Assembly: GCA_034926225.1 (NCBI GenBank)
Contig: JAYFRF010000002.1
Coordinates: 62,001 to 126,000, forward strand
Reading direction: 5' to 3'
Length of the DNA: 64,000 bases
From: JAAZKA01 sp034926225
Lineage (GTDB): Bacteria; Bacillota; Clostridia; Oscillospirales; QAMX01
Made by a program: the position numbers and the translations under genes. Position 1 is the first letter of the stretch. The number at the start of each line of letters is the position of its first letter. The notes beneath the pieces are model-generated. The model saw nothing but the letters and a program-made list of their open reading frames with translations. It was not told the DNA's origin and searched no databases. Below, in pieces: positions 33,966-42,607 of this stretch.

Positions 33966-34903
33966 GAGGACGCTCCTTTCAGGAGATTTTCCGCTTCGAC
34001 AAAGATTTCCCGTACGATTTCCGCGGCGGGTTGTTCCGCTTTGCAGAGCCCCGCGATCTGCCCGGCGAGCAGGCAGCCGTTTTCGTCGTCGCCTTCGACG
34101 GCAGCACGGCGCAGCGCGCCGACGCCGAGATTCGCGACGGTTTCCGCCGTCGCGTCGGGCGCGTATTCGGCCTTGATGAAGTCGCGGGTGAAGGCATTTT
34201 TGATGCAGCGGCAGGTGTTCCCACCGAAGCGGCGGCCGGTGGCCACGGTGGAGATATCTCCGGCGCGCAAGACGGCGGCCTTGTAGTTCGGGTGGACGCG
34301 GCATTCTGTCGCGGTCAAAAAGCGGGTACCGAGCTGTACGCCGACCGCGCCGAGCATGAAGGCGGCGGCAACCCCCCTGCCGTCGGCGATGCCTCCCGCG
34401 GCGACGACGGGGATTTTCACGGCGTCGCAAACCTGCGGCACGATGGCCATCGTGGAAAGCTCCCCGATATGGCCGCCGGACTCGGCTCCCTCGGCGATCA
34501 CGGCGGAAGCCCCCGCGCGCTCCATCATCCTTGCCATAGCGACGGACGCGACGACGGGGATGACGGTGATCCCCGCATCCTGCCAGAGGGGCATGTATTT
34601 CGTCGGCATGCCGGCGCCGGTAGTGACGACGCGGACATGCTCCTCGGCGGCGATCGCGGCGACTTCGGCGGCGTGGGGGCTTTGGAGCATGATATTGACG
34701 CCGAAGGGCTTATCCGTCAGGGTTCTTGCCATGCGGATCTGTTCGCGCAGATAGTCGCCGCCCGCATTCATGGCCGAGATAATGCCGAGCCCACCGGCGT
34801 TTGACACGGCGGCGGCGAGGTTTGCCTCGGCGATCCAGGCCATACCGCCCTGAAAGATAGGGTATTCAATCCCGCAAAGGGCGCAAATTTCAGTCTTAAG
34901 CAT
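33953..34903 (-). CDS. fabK: Enoyl-ACP reductase II (FMN-dependent FabK)
   Basis: A 316-residue nitronate-monooxygenase-fold flavoprotein. EYPIFQGGMAWIAEANLAAAVSNAGGLGII at the N-terminus and PVVAAGGIADGRG and GTRFLTATE later are typical of FabK. It performs the last reduction of each fatty-acid elongation cycle with FMN and NAD(P)H; no FabI is visible in the cluster, so it is probably the operon's only enoyl reductase. ATG 34903 (LKTEICALCGI) lies two bases after the acpP stop; AAGGCG is a weak ribosome-binding site, so coupling to acpP is likely. Confidence 0.93.
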   Translation of the reverse strand: MLKTEICALCGIEYPIFQGGMAWIAEANLAAAVSNAGGLGIISAMNAGGDYLREQIRMARTLTDKPFGVNIMLQSPHAAEVAAIAAEEHVRVVTTGAGMPTKYMPLWQDAGITVIPVVASVAMARMMERAGASAVIAEGAESGGHIGELSTMAIVPQVCDAVKIPVVAAGGIADGRGVAAAFMLGAVGVQLGTRFLTATECRVHPNYKAAVLRAGDISTVATGRRFGGNTCRCIKNAFTRDFIKAEYAPDATAETVANLGVGALRRAAVEGDDENGCLLAGQIAGLCKAEQPAAEIVREIFVEAENLLKGASSWVK

Positions 34904-34904
34904 G

Positions 34905-35132
34905 TTACGCCTTATTGACAAGACCCTCGATGAGGTCCGCGAAGTCGCCCGCCGTAGTAAGCATTACACCGTCGGTGTCGATCTGGACGTTAAATGTATC
35001 CTCGAGGGTCATTAGGATTTCCGCGACATCGAGGGAATCCATGCCGAGGTCCTTTAAGAGAGTGTCGCGTTCGATGACGACGTCGTCGCCGAGCTTGTCC
35101 TTTAAAACATCGATAATTTTCTCGAATATCAT
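34905..35132 (-). CDS. acpP: Acyl carrier protein
   Basis: A 75-residue acidic protein. The 4'-phosphopantetheine site is the serine (residue 33) in DLGMDSLDVAEILM. It carries growing acyl chains between the enzymes encoded around it. It lies 23 bp after fabH and has AAGGAG before its ATG. Confidence 0.96.
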   Translation of the reverse strand: MIFEKIIDVLKDKLGDDVVIERDTLLKDLGMDSLDVAEILMTLEDTFNVQIDTDGVMLTTAGDFADLIEGLVNKA

Positions 35133-35155
35133 AGTGATTAGCTCCTTTTTTTATA

Positions 35156-36109
35156 TTACCATCGAATCAGCGTCGCGGCGCTGGACAATCCCGCGCCGAA
35201 CGCCGACAGGACGACGAGATCGCCCTGTGACAGCTCCCCCGCGCGGTTTAACTCATCGAGGGCGATGGGGACGCTGGCGCTGGAGGTATTTCCGTAGCGT
35301 TCGATGCCGTCGGCGCATTTTTCAGGGGGGATTTTCAGTTTTTCGCGGGCATACTCTAAAATACGCGCGTTCGCCTGATGAAAAACGAAGCGGCGGATAT
35401 CCTCGGTGTTCAGTCCCGCGCCGCCGAGGAGGTCGCGGATATCGCGGCAAATGGACGATACGGCGAACTTAAAGGTTTCCTGTCCGTTCATGTGCACATA
35501 GGGTTCCTCGGCATGTCCTGTATAGAACGGGGAGTTGCCGCGGGAGAGCGGAATACGGAGGACGTCGTCGCCGCCGGATACGCGGACGACGGAGCCGAGA
35601 TAGCCCTCCCCTTCCCCGAGAACGGCAGCGCCCGCGCCGTCTCCGAAGATGACGCAGGTGGAGCGGTCATGCCAATCGGTAACGCGGCTCATCCGTTCGG
35701 CGGAGACGACGAGAATGCGGCGGATGTTTCCGCGCGCGAAAAATCCGGCGGCGGTTTCCAATAAGAGGAGGAACGCGGGGCAGGCCGCGTTGATATCGAG
35801 CGCGGGGCAGGTCGCGCCGAGAGCGGCCTGTACCATACAGGAAAGCCCGGGGGTCGCGCAGTCTCCCGAGGTGGTGGCCGCAAGGATCCAGTCCAATTCC
35901 CCCGCTCCGACGCCGGATTGCTCGAGGGCATTTTTCGCGGCGCGGAAGGCGAGCTCGGCGGTGGTTTCCGTGGTACAGACGCGGCGTTCGGCGATGCCGA
36001 CGCGGCGGCGGATCCATTCGTCGTTTGTATCGACGTACCGCGCAAGTTCATCGTTGGGGACGACCCGTTCCGGCAGATAGCGGCCGGTACCGAGGATTCG
36101 GAAGTTCAT
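35156..36109 (-). CDS. fabH: 3-oxoacyl-ACP synthase III (FabH)
   Basis: A 317-residue initiating condensing enzyme. GTGRYLPERVVPNDELARYVDTNDEWI is the N-terminal signature; the catalytic cysteine is in INAACPAFLLLL, and the histidine and asparagine are in FVFHQANARILEYA and GNTSSASVPIAL. It joins acetyl-CoA (or branched starters) to malonyl-ACP. First gene of the eleven-gene operon fabH-acpP-fabK-fabD-fabG-fabF-accB-fabZ-accC-accD-accA. Only a GAGG-like ribosome-binding site precedes the ATG, and no repressor gene (fapR or fabT) is adjacent. Confidence 0.96.
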   Translation of the reverse strand: MNFRILGTGRYLPERVVPNDELARYVDTNDEWIRRRVGIAERRVCTTETTAELAFRAAKNALEQSGVGAGELDWILAATTSGDCATPGLSCMVQAALGATCPALDINAACPAFLLLLETAAGFFARGNIRRILVVSAERMSRVTDWHDRSTCVIFGDGAGAAVLGEGEGYLGSVVRVSGGDDVLRIPLSRGNSPFYTGHAEEPYVHMNGQETFKFAVSSICRDIRDLLGGAGLNTEDIRRFVFHQANARILEYAREKLKIPPEKCADGIERYGNTSSASVPIALDELNRAGELSQGDLVVLSAFGAGLSSAATLIRW

Positions 36110-36179
36110 AGTATGCCTCGTTCCATTTGGTTTTCACTAGGTTAGTACCCGCGTGAAGGGAAAAGGTTACAGCGCGGCC

Positions 36180-36219
36180 AAAAAAAATATGCGACCCCGC
36201 GTTTTGCGAAATCGCATAT
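36180..36219 (-). terminator. Terminator of purC
   Basis: On the minus strand an 8-bp stem ATATGCGA/TCGCATAT (36212-36219 with 36187-36194), extended by internal GC pairs, is followed by a run of eight T. It isolates purC from the fatty-acid operon downstream. Confidence 0.9.
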
Positions 36220-36237
36220 GCATTATACTATATAAGA

Positions 36238-37092
36238 TCAGTCGACCCTGACGCCGAGAAGGCGAGCCGCTTCGCGGTATTTCGCGATCGTGGCGGCGAC
36301 AACGTCCGCGGGAAGTTCGGGGGCAGGTTCGACGCCGTTTTGCTTATTCTCCTTAAGCCAGTCGCGCAGATACTGCTTGTCGAAGCTCTTTTGGCCGCGT
36401 CCGACAGCATAGTCGGCGGCGGGCCAGAAGCGGGAGGAATCGGGGGTCAGCACCTCGTCGCCGAGGGTGAGGACACCGTTTTCATCCAGGCCGAATTCAA
36501 GCTTGGTATCGGCGATGAGTATACCGCGGGAGGCGGCGTAGTCGGCGCAGGCTTTATAGACGGCGATGGTCGCGGCGCGCACCTTTTCGGCAAGCTCCGT
36601 TCCGATAATCTCGCACATGCGGTCAAAATCGATATTTTCGTCGTGCCCTTCGTCGGCCTTGGTGGAGGGGGTGAAAATCGGCTCGGGGAGCTTTTGGGAT
36701 TCCTGTAAGCCCTCGGGAAGGGCGATGCCGCAGACTTTCCCGGTCTTTTGATAGCTTTCCCAGCCGGAGCCGGTGATGTAGCCTCGGACGATGCACTCGA
36801 TGGGGAGCATTTTCAGGCGGCGGACGAGCATGGAGCGGCCTTCGAAGGCGGGGTCATTCGTAAAAGGCACGGGGAATTCGACGGATCTGGTCGTGATCAT
36901 GTGGTTTGGGACAATGTGCTTGGTATAATCAAACCAGAACTCCGAGAGGGCGTTGAGGACTTTCCCCTTGCCGACGACGGGGGTGGGCATAATGACGTCG
37001 AACGCGGAAATGCGGTCGGTCGTGACGATCAGAAGGGATTTGTCATCTACGGCGTAAATTTCGCGGACCTTTCCGGATGCGATAGGCTTCAT
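36238..37092 (-). CDS. purC: SAICAR synthetase (PurC)
   Basis: A 284-residue ligase of the longer yeast/eubacterial type. It starts SGKVREIYAVDDKSLLIVTTDRISAFDVIMPTPV, in which KVREIY and DRISAFD are signature motifs. CIVRGYITGSGWESYQKTGKVCGI and LIADTKLEFG follow. It joins aspartate to CAIR with ATP in purine synthesis. It is a lone gene with its own promoter and terminator; no other pur genes are near. AAGGAGG precedes the ATG. Confidence 0.95.
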   Translation of the reverse strand: MKPIASGKVREIYAVDDKSLLIVTTDRISAFDVIMPTPVVGKGKVLNALSEFWFDYTKHIVPNHMITTRSVEFPVPFTNDPAFEGRSMLVRRLKMLPIECIVRGYITGSGWESYQKTGKVCGIALPEGLQESQKLPEPIFTPSTKADEGHDENIDFDRMCEIIGTELAEKVRAATIAVYKACADYAASRGILIADTKLEFGLDENGVLTLGDEVLTPDSSRFWPAADYAVGRGQKSFDKQYLRDWLKENKQNGVEPAPELPADVVAATIAKYREAARLLGVRVD

Positions 37093-37131
37093 AATCAGAC
37101 TGCCTCCTTAAAAAACCCAAGTGTTGTACTC

Positions 37132-37160
37132 ATCATATCATCGGCGAAGCGGAATGTAAA
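37132..37160 (-). promoter_or_regulatory. Promoter of purC
   Basis: On the minus strand TTTACA (37155-37160), 17 bp and TATGAT (37132-37137), about 40 bp before the start. No PurR box or purine riboswitch was recognised. Confidence 0.7.
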
Positions 37161-37224
37161 GAGTGCTATTTGCTAAAAGTTTTCGCATTTTGTATTGAAT
37201 TTTGAATGAACGCGGCGGCGAGCG

Positions 37225-37253
37225 TTGACAGCGGATACGGATTGTGGTAAAAT
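37225..37253 (+). promoter_or_regulatory. Sigma-A promoter of the PfkB kinase gene
   Basis: Consensus TTGACA (37225-37230), 17 bp and TAAAAT (37248-37253). The leader is about 120 bases long and contains a 7-bp hairpin (37305-37311 with 37315-37321). Confidence 0.88.
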
Positions 37254-37365
37254 GTATATTGAGGAAATAAGGATACTTTACTTTCGGGAGATCCATAAAC
37301 CCTTCGCCGACACAGTCGGCGTTCTCCATAGGCGTTCATCAATCCGCCAAAACATTTTATTTTTC

Positions 37366-37377
37366 GGAGGTATCTCC
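37366..37377 (+). promoter_or_regulatory. Ribosome-binding site within a short palindrome
   Basis: GGAGGTATCTCC is a perfect palindrome covering the Shine-Dalgarno of the PfkB kinase gene and ending one base before the ATG. The site is functional-looking but self-complementary with only a four-base loop, so any structural control would be weak. Confidence 0.4.
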
Positions 37378-37378
37378 T

Positions 37379-38455
37379 ATGCTGAAGTTCAAGGAAAACT
37401 GCAAGTACGCGATCGTCGTACCGACCTCGATGGGCGTGCGCATCACGCCCGCCGACCGCGCGGCCGTTCATACGAGCGACCAATACCTTATGCAGGCGAC
37501 GAGCGCCGAGTCCAACGTGTTAAACGTCGCGGCGTCGCTCGGGCTTTCGACGAAGGTTTTAACGACCTTTGTCGCCGGCTCCCCGATCGCGCAGTTCATT
37601 AAAAACCAGCTTCGTTTCCGTGGCATCGATTATGAAGGCCCGGAAGTCGCGCAGGGCGGCCCTTGGGGATACCGCCATCAGTTCAACATCGCCGATTCCG
37701 GTTTCGGTATGCGCGGACCGCGCGTCTGGAATGACCGCGCGGGCGAGGTGGGACTCACCTTAAACGTCAAGGACTTCGACCTCGACCGCATTTTCGGCGA
37801 GGAAGGCGTTCAGATTCTGCATCTGTCGGGTCTCGTCGGCGCGCTGTCGCATGAGACGAGCATCTTCTGCCTGGAGCTTGCGCGCGCGGCGAAGAAGTAC
37901 GGCACAATGATCTCGTTTGACCTTAACTACCGTGCGTCGTTCTGGAAGGGCCGCGAGCAGGAGCTTCACGATATTTTCGCCGAAATCGCATCCGTCGCCG
38001 ATATTCTAATCGGCAACGAGGAAGACTTCCAGCTTTGCCTCGGTGTCAAGGGTCCGGAAGCGGGCGGCAAGGATCTAGCGGGCAAGATCGACGGCTTCAA
38101 AGGCATGATCGAAGAAGTGCGCCGTGCATTTCCGAACGCCCGGGTGTTTGCGACGACGCTGCGTCAGGTCGTGTCGGCAAACGAGCATCTCTGGGGTGCG
38201 ATCCTGTGTGCGGAAGGCCAGTGGAGCGTCGCGGAGCCGCGTGCGATCCCGGTGCTCGACCGTATCGGCGGCGGCGACGGCTTCGTTTCCGGGTTACTGT
38301 ATAGCCTGTTAAAGGGCTATGCCTATGAGGATTGCCTGCACTTCGGTTGGGCAACTGGCGTCCTCGCGGTCACCTCTCTGTACGACTACGGCACCCCGGC
38401 GGACGAGGATCAGGTCTGGGATATCTGGAAGGGGAATGCCCGCGTAAAGCGGTAA
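37379..38455 (+). CDS. PfkB family sugar (acid) kinase, possibly 2-keto-3-deoxygluconate kinase
   Basis: A 358-residue ribokinase-fold kinase. The late signature DRIGGGDGFVSGLLYSLLKGY contains the catalytic aspartate. The N-terminal half (SAESNVLNVAASLGLSTKVLTTFVAGSPIAQFI) matches the sugar-lid pattern, and the mid region ISFDLNYRASFWKGREQ resembles KDG kinases. ATP-dependent phosphorylation of a sugar acid or sugar is expected. A 6-phosphogluconate dehydrogenase gene follows, supporting a sugar-acid role; the exact substrate is open. It has a strong promoter and a long leader, hence it is probably regulated. Confidence 0.85.
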   Translation: MLKFKENCKYAIVVPTSMGVRITPADRAAVHTSDQYLMQATSAESNVLNVAASLGLSTKVLTTFVAGSPIAQFIKNQLRFRGIDYEGPEVAQGGPWGYRHQFNIADSGFGMRGPRVWNDRAGEVGLTLNVKDFDLDRIFGEEGVQILHLSGLVGALSHETSIFCLELARAAKKYGTMISFDLNYRASFWKGREQELHDIFAEIASVADILIGNEEDFQLCLGVKGPEAGGKDLAGKIDGFKGMIEEVRRAFPNARVFATTLRQVVSANEHLWGAILCAEGQWSVAEPRAIPVLDRIGGGDGFVSGLLYSLLKGYAYEDCLHFGWATGVLAVTSLYDYGTPADEDQVWDIWKGNARVKR

Positions 38456-38478
38456 GCCCTAAGCGTCTATTTGAGCGC

Positions 38479-38551
38479 GCTTAAGGGAACTTTGTTCCCT
38501 TAAGCATCCTTCCGGAACGGGCGGCGACTTCGCGCCGCTTTTACGGGGGTT
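38479..38551 (+). repeat. Partial copy of the four-hairpin repeat (hairpins C and D)
   Basis: GCTTAAGGGAAC (38479-38490) pairs with GTTCCCTTAAGC (38494-38505). After CATCCTTCCGGAAC comes a second hairpin, GCGGCG (38521-38526) with CGCCGC (38533-38538), then TTTTACGGGGG. The order, spacing and trailing motif match hairpins C and D of the element at 42165-42607, although the stem sequences differ. It may double as a terminator for the kinase gene, though no strong T-run follows the first stem. Confidence 0.72.
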
Positions 38552-38587
38552 AATGTTAGATTTAACTTAAAAAAGGAGAATGTCTGC

Positions 38588-40048
38588 ATGAAAAAAGCGG
38601 ATATCGGACTGATCGGCCTCGCCGTTATGGGCGAAAACCTCGTCATGAATATGGAGTCCAAGGGCTTTACCGTCGCGGTTTTTAACCGTACGACGGATAA
38701 GGTTACGAAGTTTGTCGAAGGCCGCGCGAAGGGTAAGAACATCATCGGCGCTTACTCTCTGGAAGACTTGGCCGCGAATCTGGAAAAACCGCGCCGCGTC
38801 ATGATGATGGTCAAGGCCGGACAAGCGGTCGATGACTTCATCGAAAAGCTCCTCGCCGTTTTAGAGCCGGGCGATATCATCATCGACGGCGGTAACTCCC
38901 ACTTCCCGGATACGATCCGCCGCTGCCAGTATGTCGAATCGAAGGGCTTATACTACATCGGCACCGGCGTTTCCGGCGGTGAGGAAGGCGCTCTCCTCGG
39001 CCCGTCCATGATGCCCGGCGGTTCTCCCGAAGCCTGGCCGCATGTCAAGCCGATCTTCCAGGCGATCTGCGCACATGTCTCGGACGGCTCTCCCTGCTGC
39101 GACTGGGTCGGCGAAGGCGGCGCGGGCCACTTCGTCAAGATGGTCCACAACGGCATCGAGTACGGCGATATGCAGCTGATCTGCGAAGCGTATCAGTTGA
39201 TGCGTGACTACCTCGGCATGAGTGCCGACGAAATGCACGAGGTGTTCGCCGAGTGGAACAAGGGCGAGCTCGATTCCTACCTCATCGAGATCACGCGCGA
39301 TATCCTCGCGTATAAGGATACCGACGGCGCGCCGATCGTGGACAAGATTCTCGACACCGCCGGCCAGAAGGGTACCGGCAAGTGGACGGGCATTGCGGCG
39401 CTGGACGAAGGCGTACCGCTTACTTTAATCGGCGAAGCGGTGTTCGCACGCTGCCTGTCGGCGATGAAGGAAGAGCGCGTCGCGGCCTCCGGCATCCTCG
39501 GTGGCTGTTCGGGCAAGTTCGAGGGTTGCTGCACGGATAAGAAGGATTTCATCGAGAACATCCGCCGCGCGCTGCTCGCGTCGAAGATCATCTCCTACGC
39601 GCAAGGCTATACGCTGATGCGTGCCGCGGCGAAGACCTACGGCTGGAACTTAAACTACGGCGGCATCGCGCTGATGTGGCGCGGCGGCTGCATCATCCGC
39701 AGCGTCTTCCTCGGGAAGATTAAGGACGCGTACGACGCGAACCCCGAGCTTTCAAACCTGCTGCTCGACCCGTATTTCAAGGATAAAATCCTCTCGCTCG
39801 TTCCCGCATGGCGCAAGGTCGTCGCGGCGGCGATCACGGCGGGTGTGCCGACGCCGGCATTCTCGTCCGCGCTGACCTATTTCGACGGCTACCGCTGCGA
39901 GAAGCTGCCGGCAAACCTCCTGCAGGCGCAGCGCGACTATTTCGGCGCGCACACCTACGAGCGTCTGGACTCCCCGCGCGGCGAATTCTTCCACACGAAC
40001 TGGACCGGCCACGGCGGCGACACCGCGGCTTCCACCTATACGGCGTAA
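38588..40048 (+). CDS. gnd: 6-phosphogluconate dehydrogenase, decarboxylating
   Basis: A 486-residue enzyme of the long, dimeric NADP-type. The N-terminal Rossmann fold reads IGLIGLAVMGENLVMNMESKGFTVAVFNRT. IIDGGNSHFPDT, GTGVSGGEEGALLGPSMMPGG and FVKMVHNGIEYGDMQLICEAY (catalytic lysine and asparagine) follow, and the C-terminus NWTGHGGDTAASTYTA is conserved. It oxidises 6-phosphogluconate to ribulose 5-phosphate and CO2. AAAGGAG precedes the ATG. It follows the kinase gene and partial repeat, and is followed by a hairpin. Confidence 0.96.
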   Translation: MKKADIGLIGLAVMGENLVMNMESKGFTVAVFNRTTDKVTKFVEGRAKGKNIIGAYSLEDLAANLEKPRRVMMMVKAGQAVDDFIEKLLAVLEPGDIIIDGGNSHFPDTIRRCQYVESKGLYYIGTGVSGGEEGALLGPSMMPGGSPEAWPHVKPIFQAICAHVSDGSPCCDWVGEGGAGHFVKMVHNGIEYGDMQLICEAYQLMRDYLGMSADEMHEVFAEWNKGELDSYLIEITRDILAYKDTDGAPIVDKILDTAGQKGTGKWTGIAALDEGVPLTLIGEAVFARCLSAMKEERVAASGILGGCSGKFEGCCTDKKDFIENIRRALLASKIISYAQGYTLMRAAAKTYGWNLNYGGIALMWRGGCIIRSVFLGKIKDAYDANPELSNLLLDPYFKDKILSLVPAWRKVVAAAITAGVPTPAFSSALTYFDGYRCEKLPANLLQAQRDYFGAHTYERLDSPRGEFFHTNWTGHGGDTAASTYTA

Positions 40049-40069
40049 CCCCTTTTTCACGAATCCATA

Positions 40070-40100
40070 CCGGCGTTCCGAACACCCTTCGGGACGCCGG
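40070..40100 (+). repeat. Hairpin between gnd and the histidine phosphatase gene
   Basis: A 12-bp stem with one G-U pair (40070-40081 with 40089-40100) and a 7-base loop. No T-run follows, so it is more likely an RNA stability or processing element than a terminator. Confidence 0.55.
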
Positions 40101-40121
40101 TTACGCGGTTAAGGAGAGAAC

Positions 40122-40838
40122 ATGCGAATTTTAATCATCCGCCACGGTGATCCCGACTATACGGTGGACGGACTGACGGAAAAAGGACGGCACGAAGCGG
40201 CGCTGCTTGCCCGGAAGCTTTCGCGGGAGCCGATCGGGGCGATCTGGTGCTCGACGATGGGCCGCGCGGTGGAGACCTGCTGCCCGACGGCCCAGGCAAC
40301 GGGCCTTGAGCCCCATTACCGGGACTGGCTGCGCGAGGTTCCGTTTCCGATCGCGTTTCCGGGGTACCCTGAGCGCCGCTTCTGGTTTTCGTATCCGCCG
40401 CGCGCCTGGTGCGACGAAACGGCAATGGCGGACGCCGAAATGTGGAAAGACCTGCCGATGTTTTGCGAGTCGGGACTTGTCCCATATATGGACAACGTAT
40501 TCCGTCAGTTTGACGCGCTCTTGTCAAGCTACGGGTACTCGCGGCACGGCCGGTATTATGAGCTTCTGCCGACGCGCCGGGACACCGTCCTCGCGCTCTT
40601 TTGCCATCAGGGACTCGGCACCGCGCTGGTCTCGCATCTGTGCGGCGTCGCGCTGCCGATGCTGTGGAACACGACGATGGCGCCGACGACGTCGGTGACG
40701 ACGGTTGTGATGGATCAATTTCGCCCGGACGACCCGATCGCGGTAGCGCGGCTTTTATCGTTTGGCGATACAGGGCATTTGTACGCGGCGGGGGAGCCGG
40801 TCAACTGGCGCGGGCTCCACCATGAAATTACGCCGTAA
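40122..40838 (+). CDS. Histidine phosphatase family protein
   Basis: A 238-residue phosphatase of the phosphoglycerate-mutase-like fold. The catalytic RHG motif is at the N-terminus (ILIIRHGDPDYTVDGLTEKGRHEAALLARKL), and the second histidine lies in LALFCHQGLGTALVSHL. The substrate is unknown; related enzymes act on sugar phosphates or nucleotide precursors. It sits between gnd and a LarA-like gene, 28 bp before the latter, suggesting a shared sugar-acid pathway. AAGGAGAGAAC precedes the ATG. Confidence 0.88.
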   Translation: MRILIIRHGDPDYTVDGLTEKGRHEAALLARKLSREPIGAIWCSTMGRAVETCCPTAQATGLEPHYRDWLREVPFPIAFPGYPERRFWFSYPPRAWCDETAMADAEMWKDLPMFCESGLVPYMDNVFRQFDALLSSYGYSRHGRYYELLPTRRDTVLALFCHQGLGTALVSHLCGVALPMLWNTTMAPTTSVTTVVMDQFRPDDPIAVARLLSFGDTGHLYAAGEPVNWRGLHHEITP

Positions 40839-40866
40839 GGCATTTGATAAGAAAGGAAACGAGCAT

Positions 40867-42141
40867 ATGAATTCGCTTATTCGCACCGCGTCCACGGACG
40901 CCGGTCTAACGTTCGAGGAAATCCGCGCCGCGGTACGGGAATCCCTCGAAGGCTGCCGCGACAAGCTGCATAAGGTGCTGCTGCTGCCGCCGGATTACAC
41001 GCGCTTCCATTCCTACGCGGGTCAGCTGACCGCGATGTACTATGAGGAGCTGAAAGATACCTGCGAAATCGACATTCTCCCGACGCTCGGCACGCATGTG
41101 CCGGTAACAAAAGACGAATGGCTCGAAATGTTCGGCCCGAACGTCCCGTTTGAGCGGTGTATCGTGCATAACTGGCGCACGGACGTCGTCAAGATCGGCG
41201 AGGTGCCGGGTGAGTATGTCGCGTCGATCAGCGAGGGGCTTGTCACGACGCCGATCGACGTCGAGGTCAACCGCCGGATCATGGACCCGAGCTATGACCT
41301 GATTCTGTCCTTGGGGCAGGTCGTGCCGCACGAGGTCGTCGGCATGGCGAACCGCAACAAAAACATCTTCGTCGGCTGCGGCGGCTCATCGATGATCAAC
41401 AATTCGCACATGCTGGGCGCGTTTTACGGACTCGAACGCATCATGGGCAAGGATCACACGCCGGTGCGCAATGTTTTCGACTATGCCGAGGAGCATTTCC
41501 TCATGCAGATCCCGCTAAGCTATGTGCTGACGGTCACGACGGCGCCGGGCGGCCATATCCGGGTTCACGGCCTGTTCATCGGGCGTGAGCGCTCGAAGTT
41601 TGAAGCGGCGGTCAAGCTCGCGCAGGAAAAGAACCTTATTTTCGTCGACAAACCCTTCAAAAAGGTCGTCGTCATGCTGGACGAGAAGGAATTCAAATCC
41701 ACCTGGCTCGGCAACAAGGCCGTCTACCGCACGCGTATGGCGATCGAAGACGGCGGAAGTCTGATCGTACTGGCGCCCGGTGTCGATAAATTCGGCGAGG
41801 ACAAAGCAAACGACGCCCTCATCCGCAAATACGGCTACGTCGGCCGCGAGCAGGTTCTCAAGCTCGTTACGGAGCATGAAGACCTTCGTCAAAACCTGTC
41901 CGTCGCCGCGCACCTGATCCACGGCTCCTCCGACGGCCGTTTCTCGATCACGTACTGCACGCGCCACCTTTCAGGCGACGAAGTACGCGGCGCGGCCTTC
42001 GAGTATATCCCCTACGACGAAATCATCAAGACCTACAATCCCGAAGCGCTGACCCCCGGCTACAACACCGTAGGCGGCGAAGAAATCTACTTCATTCCGA
42101 ACCCTGCACTCGGTCTCTGGGCGGATCGCAGGAAATTCTGA
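40867..42141 (+). CDS. LarA-like (DUF2088) nickel-pincer racemase/epimerase family protein
   Basis: A 424-residue protein, the length of lactate racemase LarA. Family motifs visible: LLLPPDYTRFHS (the DxTR segment), LPTLGTHVPVTKDEW (with the conserved histidine), GQVVPHEVVGMANRNKNIFVGCGG and the closing YNTVGGEEIYFIPNP. LarA uses a nickel-pincer nucleotide on a lysine and two histidines to racemise 2-hydroxy acids. Homologues act on other hydroxy or sugar acids, and the neighbours here favour a sugar acid. The cofactor genes larBCE are not in the window. ATG 40867 follows AAGGAAACGAGCAT; a longer reading overlaps the phosphatase gene. Confidence 0.82.
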   Translation: MNSLIRTASTDAGLTFEEIRAAVRESLEGCRDKLHKVLLLPPDYTRFHSYAGQLTAMYYEELKDTCEIDILPTLGTHVPVTKDEWLEMFGPNVPFERCIVHNWRTDVVKIGEVPGEYVASISEGLVTTPIDVEVNRRIMDPSYDLILSLGQVVPHEVVGMANRNKNIFVGCGGSSMINNSHMLGAFYGLERIMGKDHTPVRNVFDYAEEHFLMQIPLSYVLTVTTAPGGHIRVHGLFIGRERSKFEAAVKLAQEKNLIFVDKPFKKVVVMLDEKEFKSTWLGNKAVYRTRMAIEDGGSLIVLAPGVDKFGEDKANDALIRKYGYVGREQVLKLVTEHEDLRQNLSVAAHLIHGSSDGRFSITYCTRHLSGDEVRGAAFEYIPYDEIIKTYNPEALTPGYNTVGGEEIYFIPNPALGLWADRRKF

Positions 42142-42164
42142 GAGCTCTTTTCTGGCTCAGACCT

Positions 42165-42316
42165 TGCAGGGGGCGCTTCGCCCCCCTGCACCTCCCGACC
42201 TCTTTCTTTGCACCGGCAAAGAAAGAGGTAAAGAAAGTCGGCTTAAGAGGACTAAAGTCCTCTTAAGAAACTCTCCGAAGACGGCATCGCTTCGCGATGC
42301 TTATACGGGAGTTTAG
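42165..42316 (+). repeat. Left arm: hairpins A-B-C-D
   Basis: A, 42165-42190: TGCAGG(G)GGCG with CGCCCCCCTGCA. B, 42198-42229: a perfect 14-bp stem ACCTCTTTCTTTGC/GCAAAGAAAGAGGT with ACCG loop. C, 42242-42267: CTTAAGAGGACT/AGTCCTCTTAAG. D, 42284-42300: GCATCGC/GCGATGC with TTC loop, followed by TTATACGGGAG. The T-poor 3' sides argue against simple terminators. Confidence 0.85.
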
Positions 42317-42440
42317 CTATTAATAAACTAAAAGTGCCGCCGTTTCCTGTCCTGACGGAAAATGCCGCCCGAGAACCCTGGGCAAGCTTTTCGGAAAGGA
42401 TAAGAAGACGACGGCACTGCCGTTTTACCGAAAGGTAAAC

Positions 42441-42607
42441 CTTCGTATAAGCGTCGCCCGCAGGCGACGCGACACCGGAAGGGTACTTAGGGGAACGAAG
42501 TTCCCCTAAGCGAGCTTTCTTTCCCTCTTTCTTTGCTCGCGCAAAGAAAGAGGTCGGAGGGTGCAGGGGGGCGTTGTCACCTTCGGTGACAACGAGCGCC
42601 CCCTGCA
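42441..42607 (-). repeat. Right arm: the same hairpins in opposite orientation
   Basis: Read on the minus strand: A', 42562-42607, has the same TGCAGGGGGCGC outer stem but a longer inner stem (CGTTGTCAC with GTGACAACG). B', 42524-42553, keeps a 13-bp CCTCTTTCTTTGC stem. C', 42486-42510, is CTTAGGGGAAC/GTTCCCCTAAG. D', 42451-42470, is GCGTCGCC/GGCGACGC followed by TTATACGAAG. B is nearly identical between arms, whereas C and D differ in sequence but stay paired. Confidence 0.85.

Noticed and set aside
36142..36149. FapR operator
   Set aside because: Only one half-site matches; listed as a weak finding rather than a feature.
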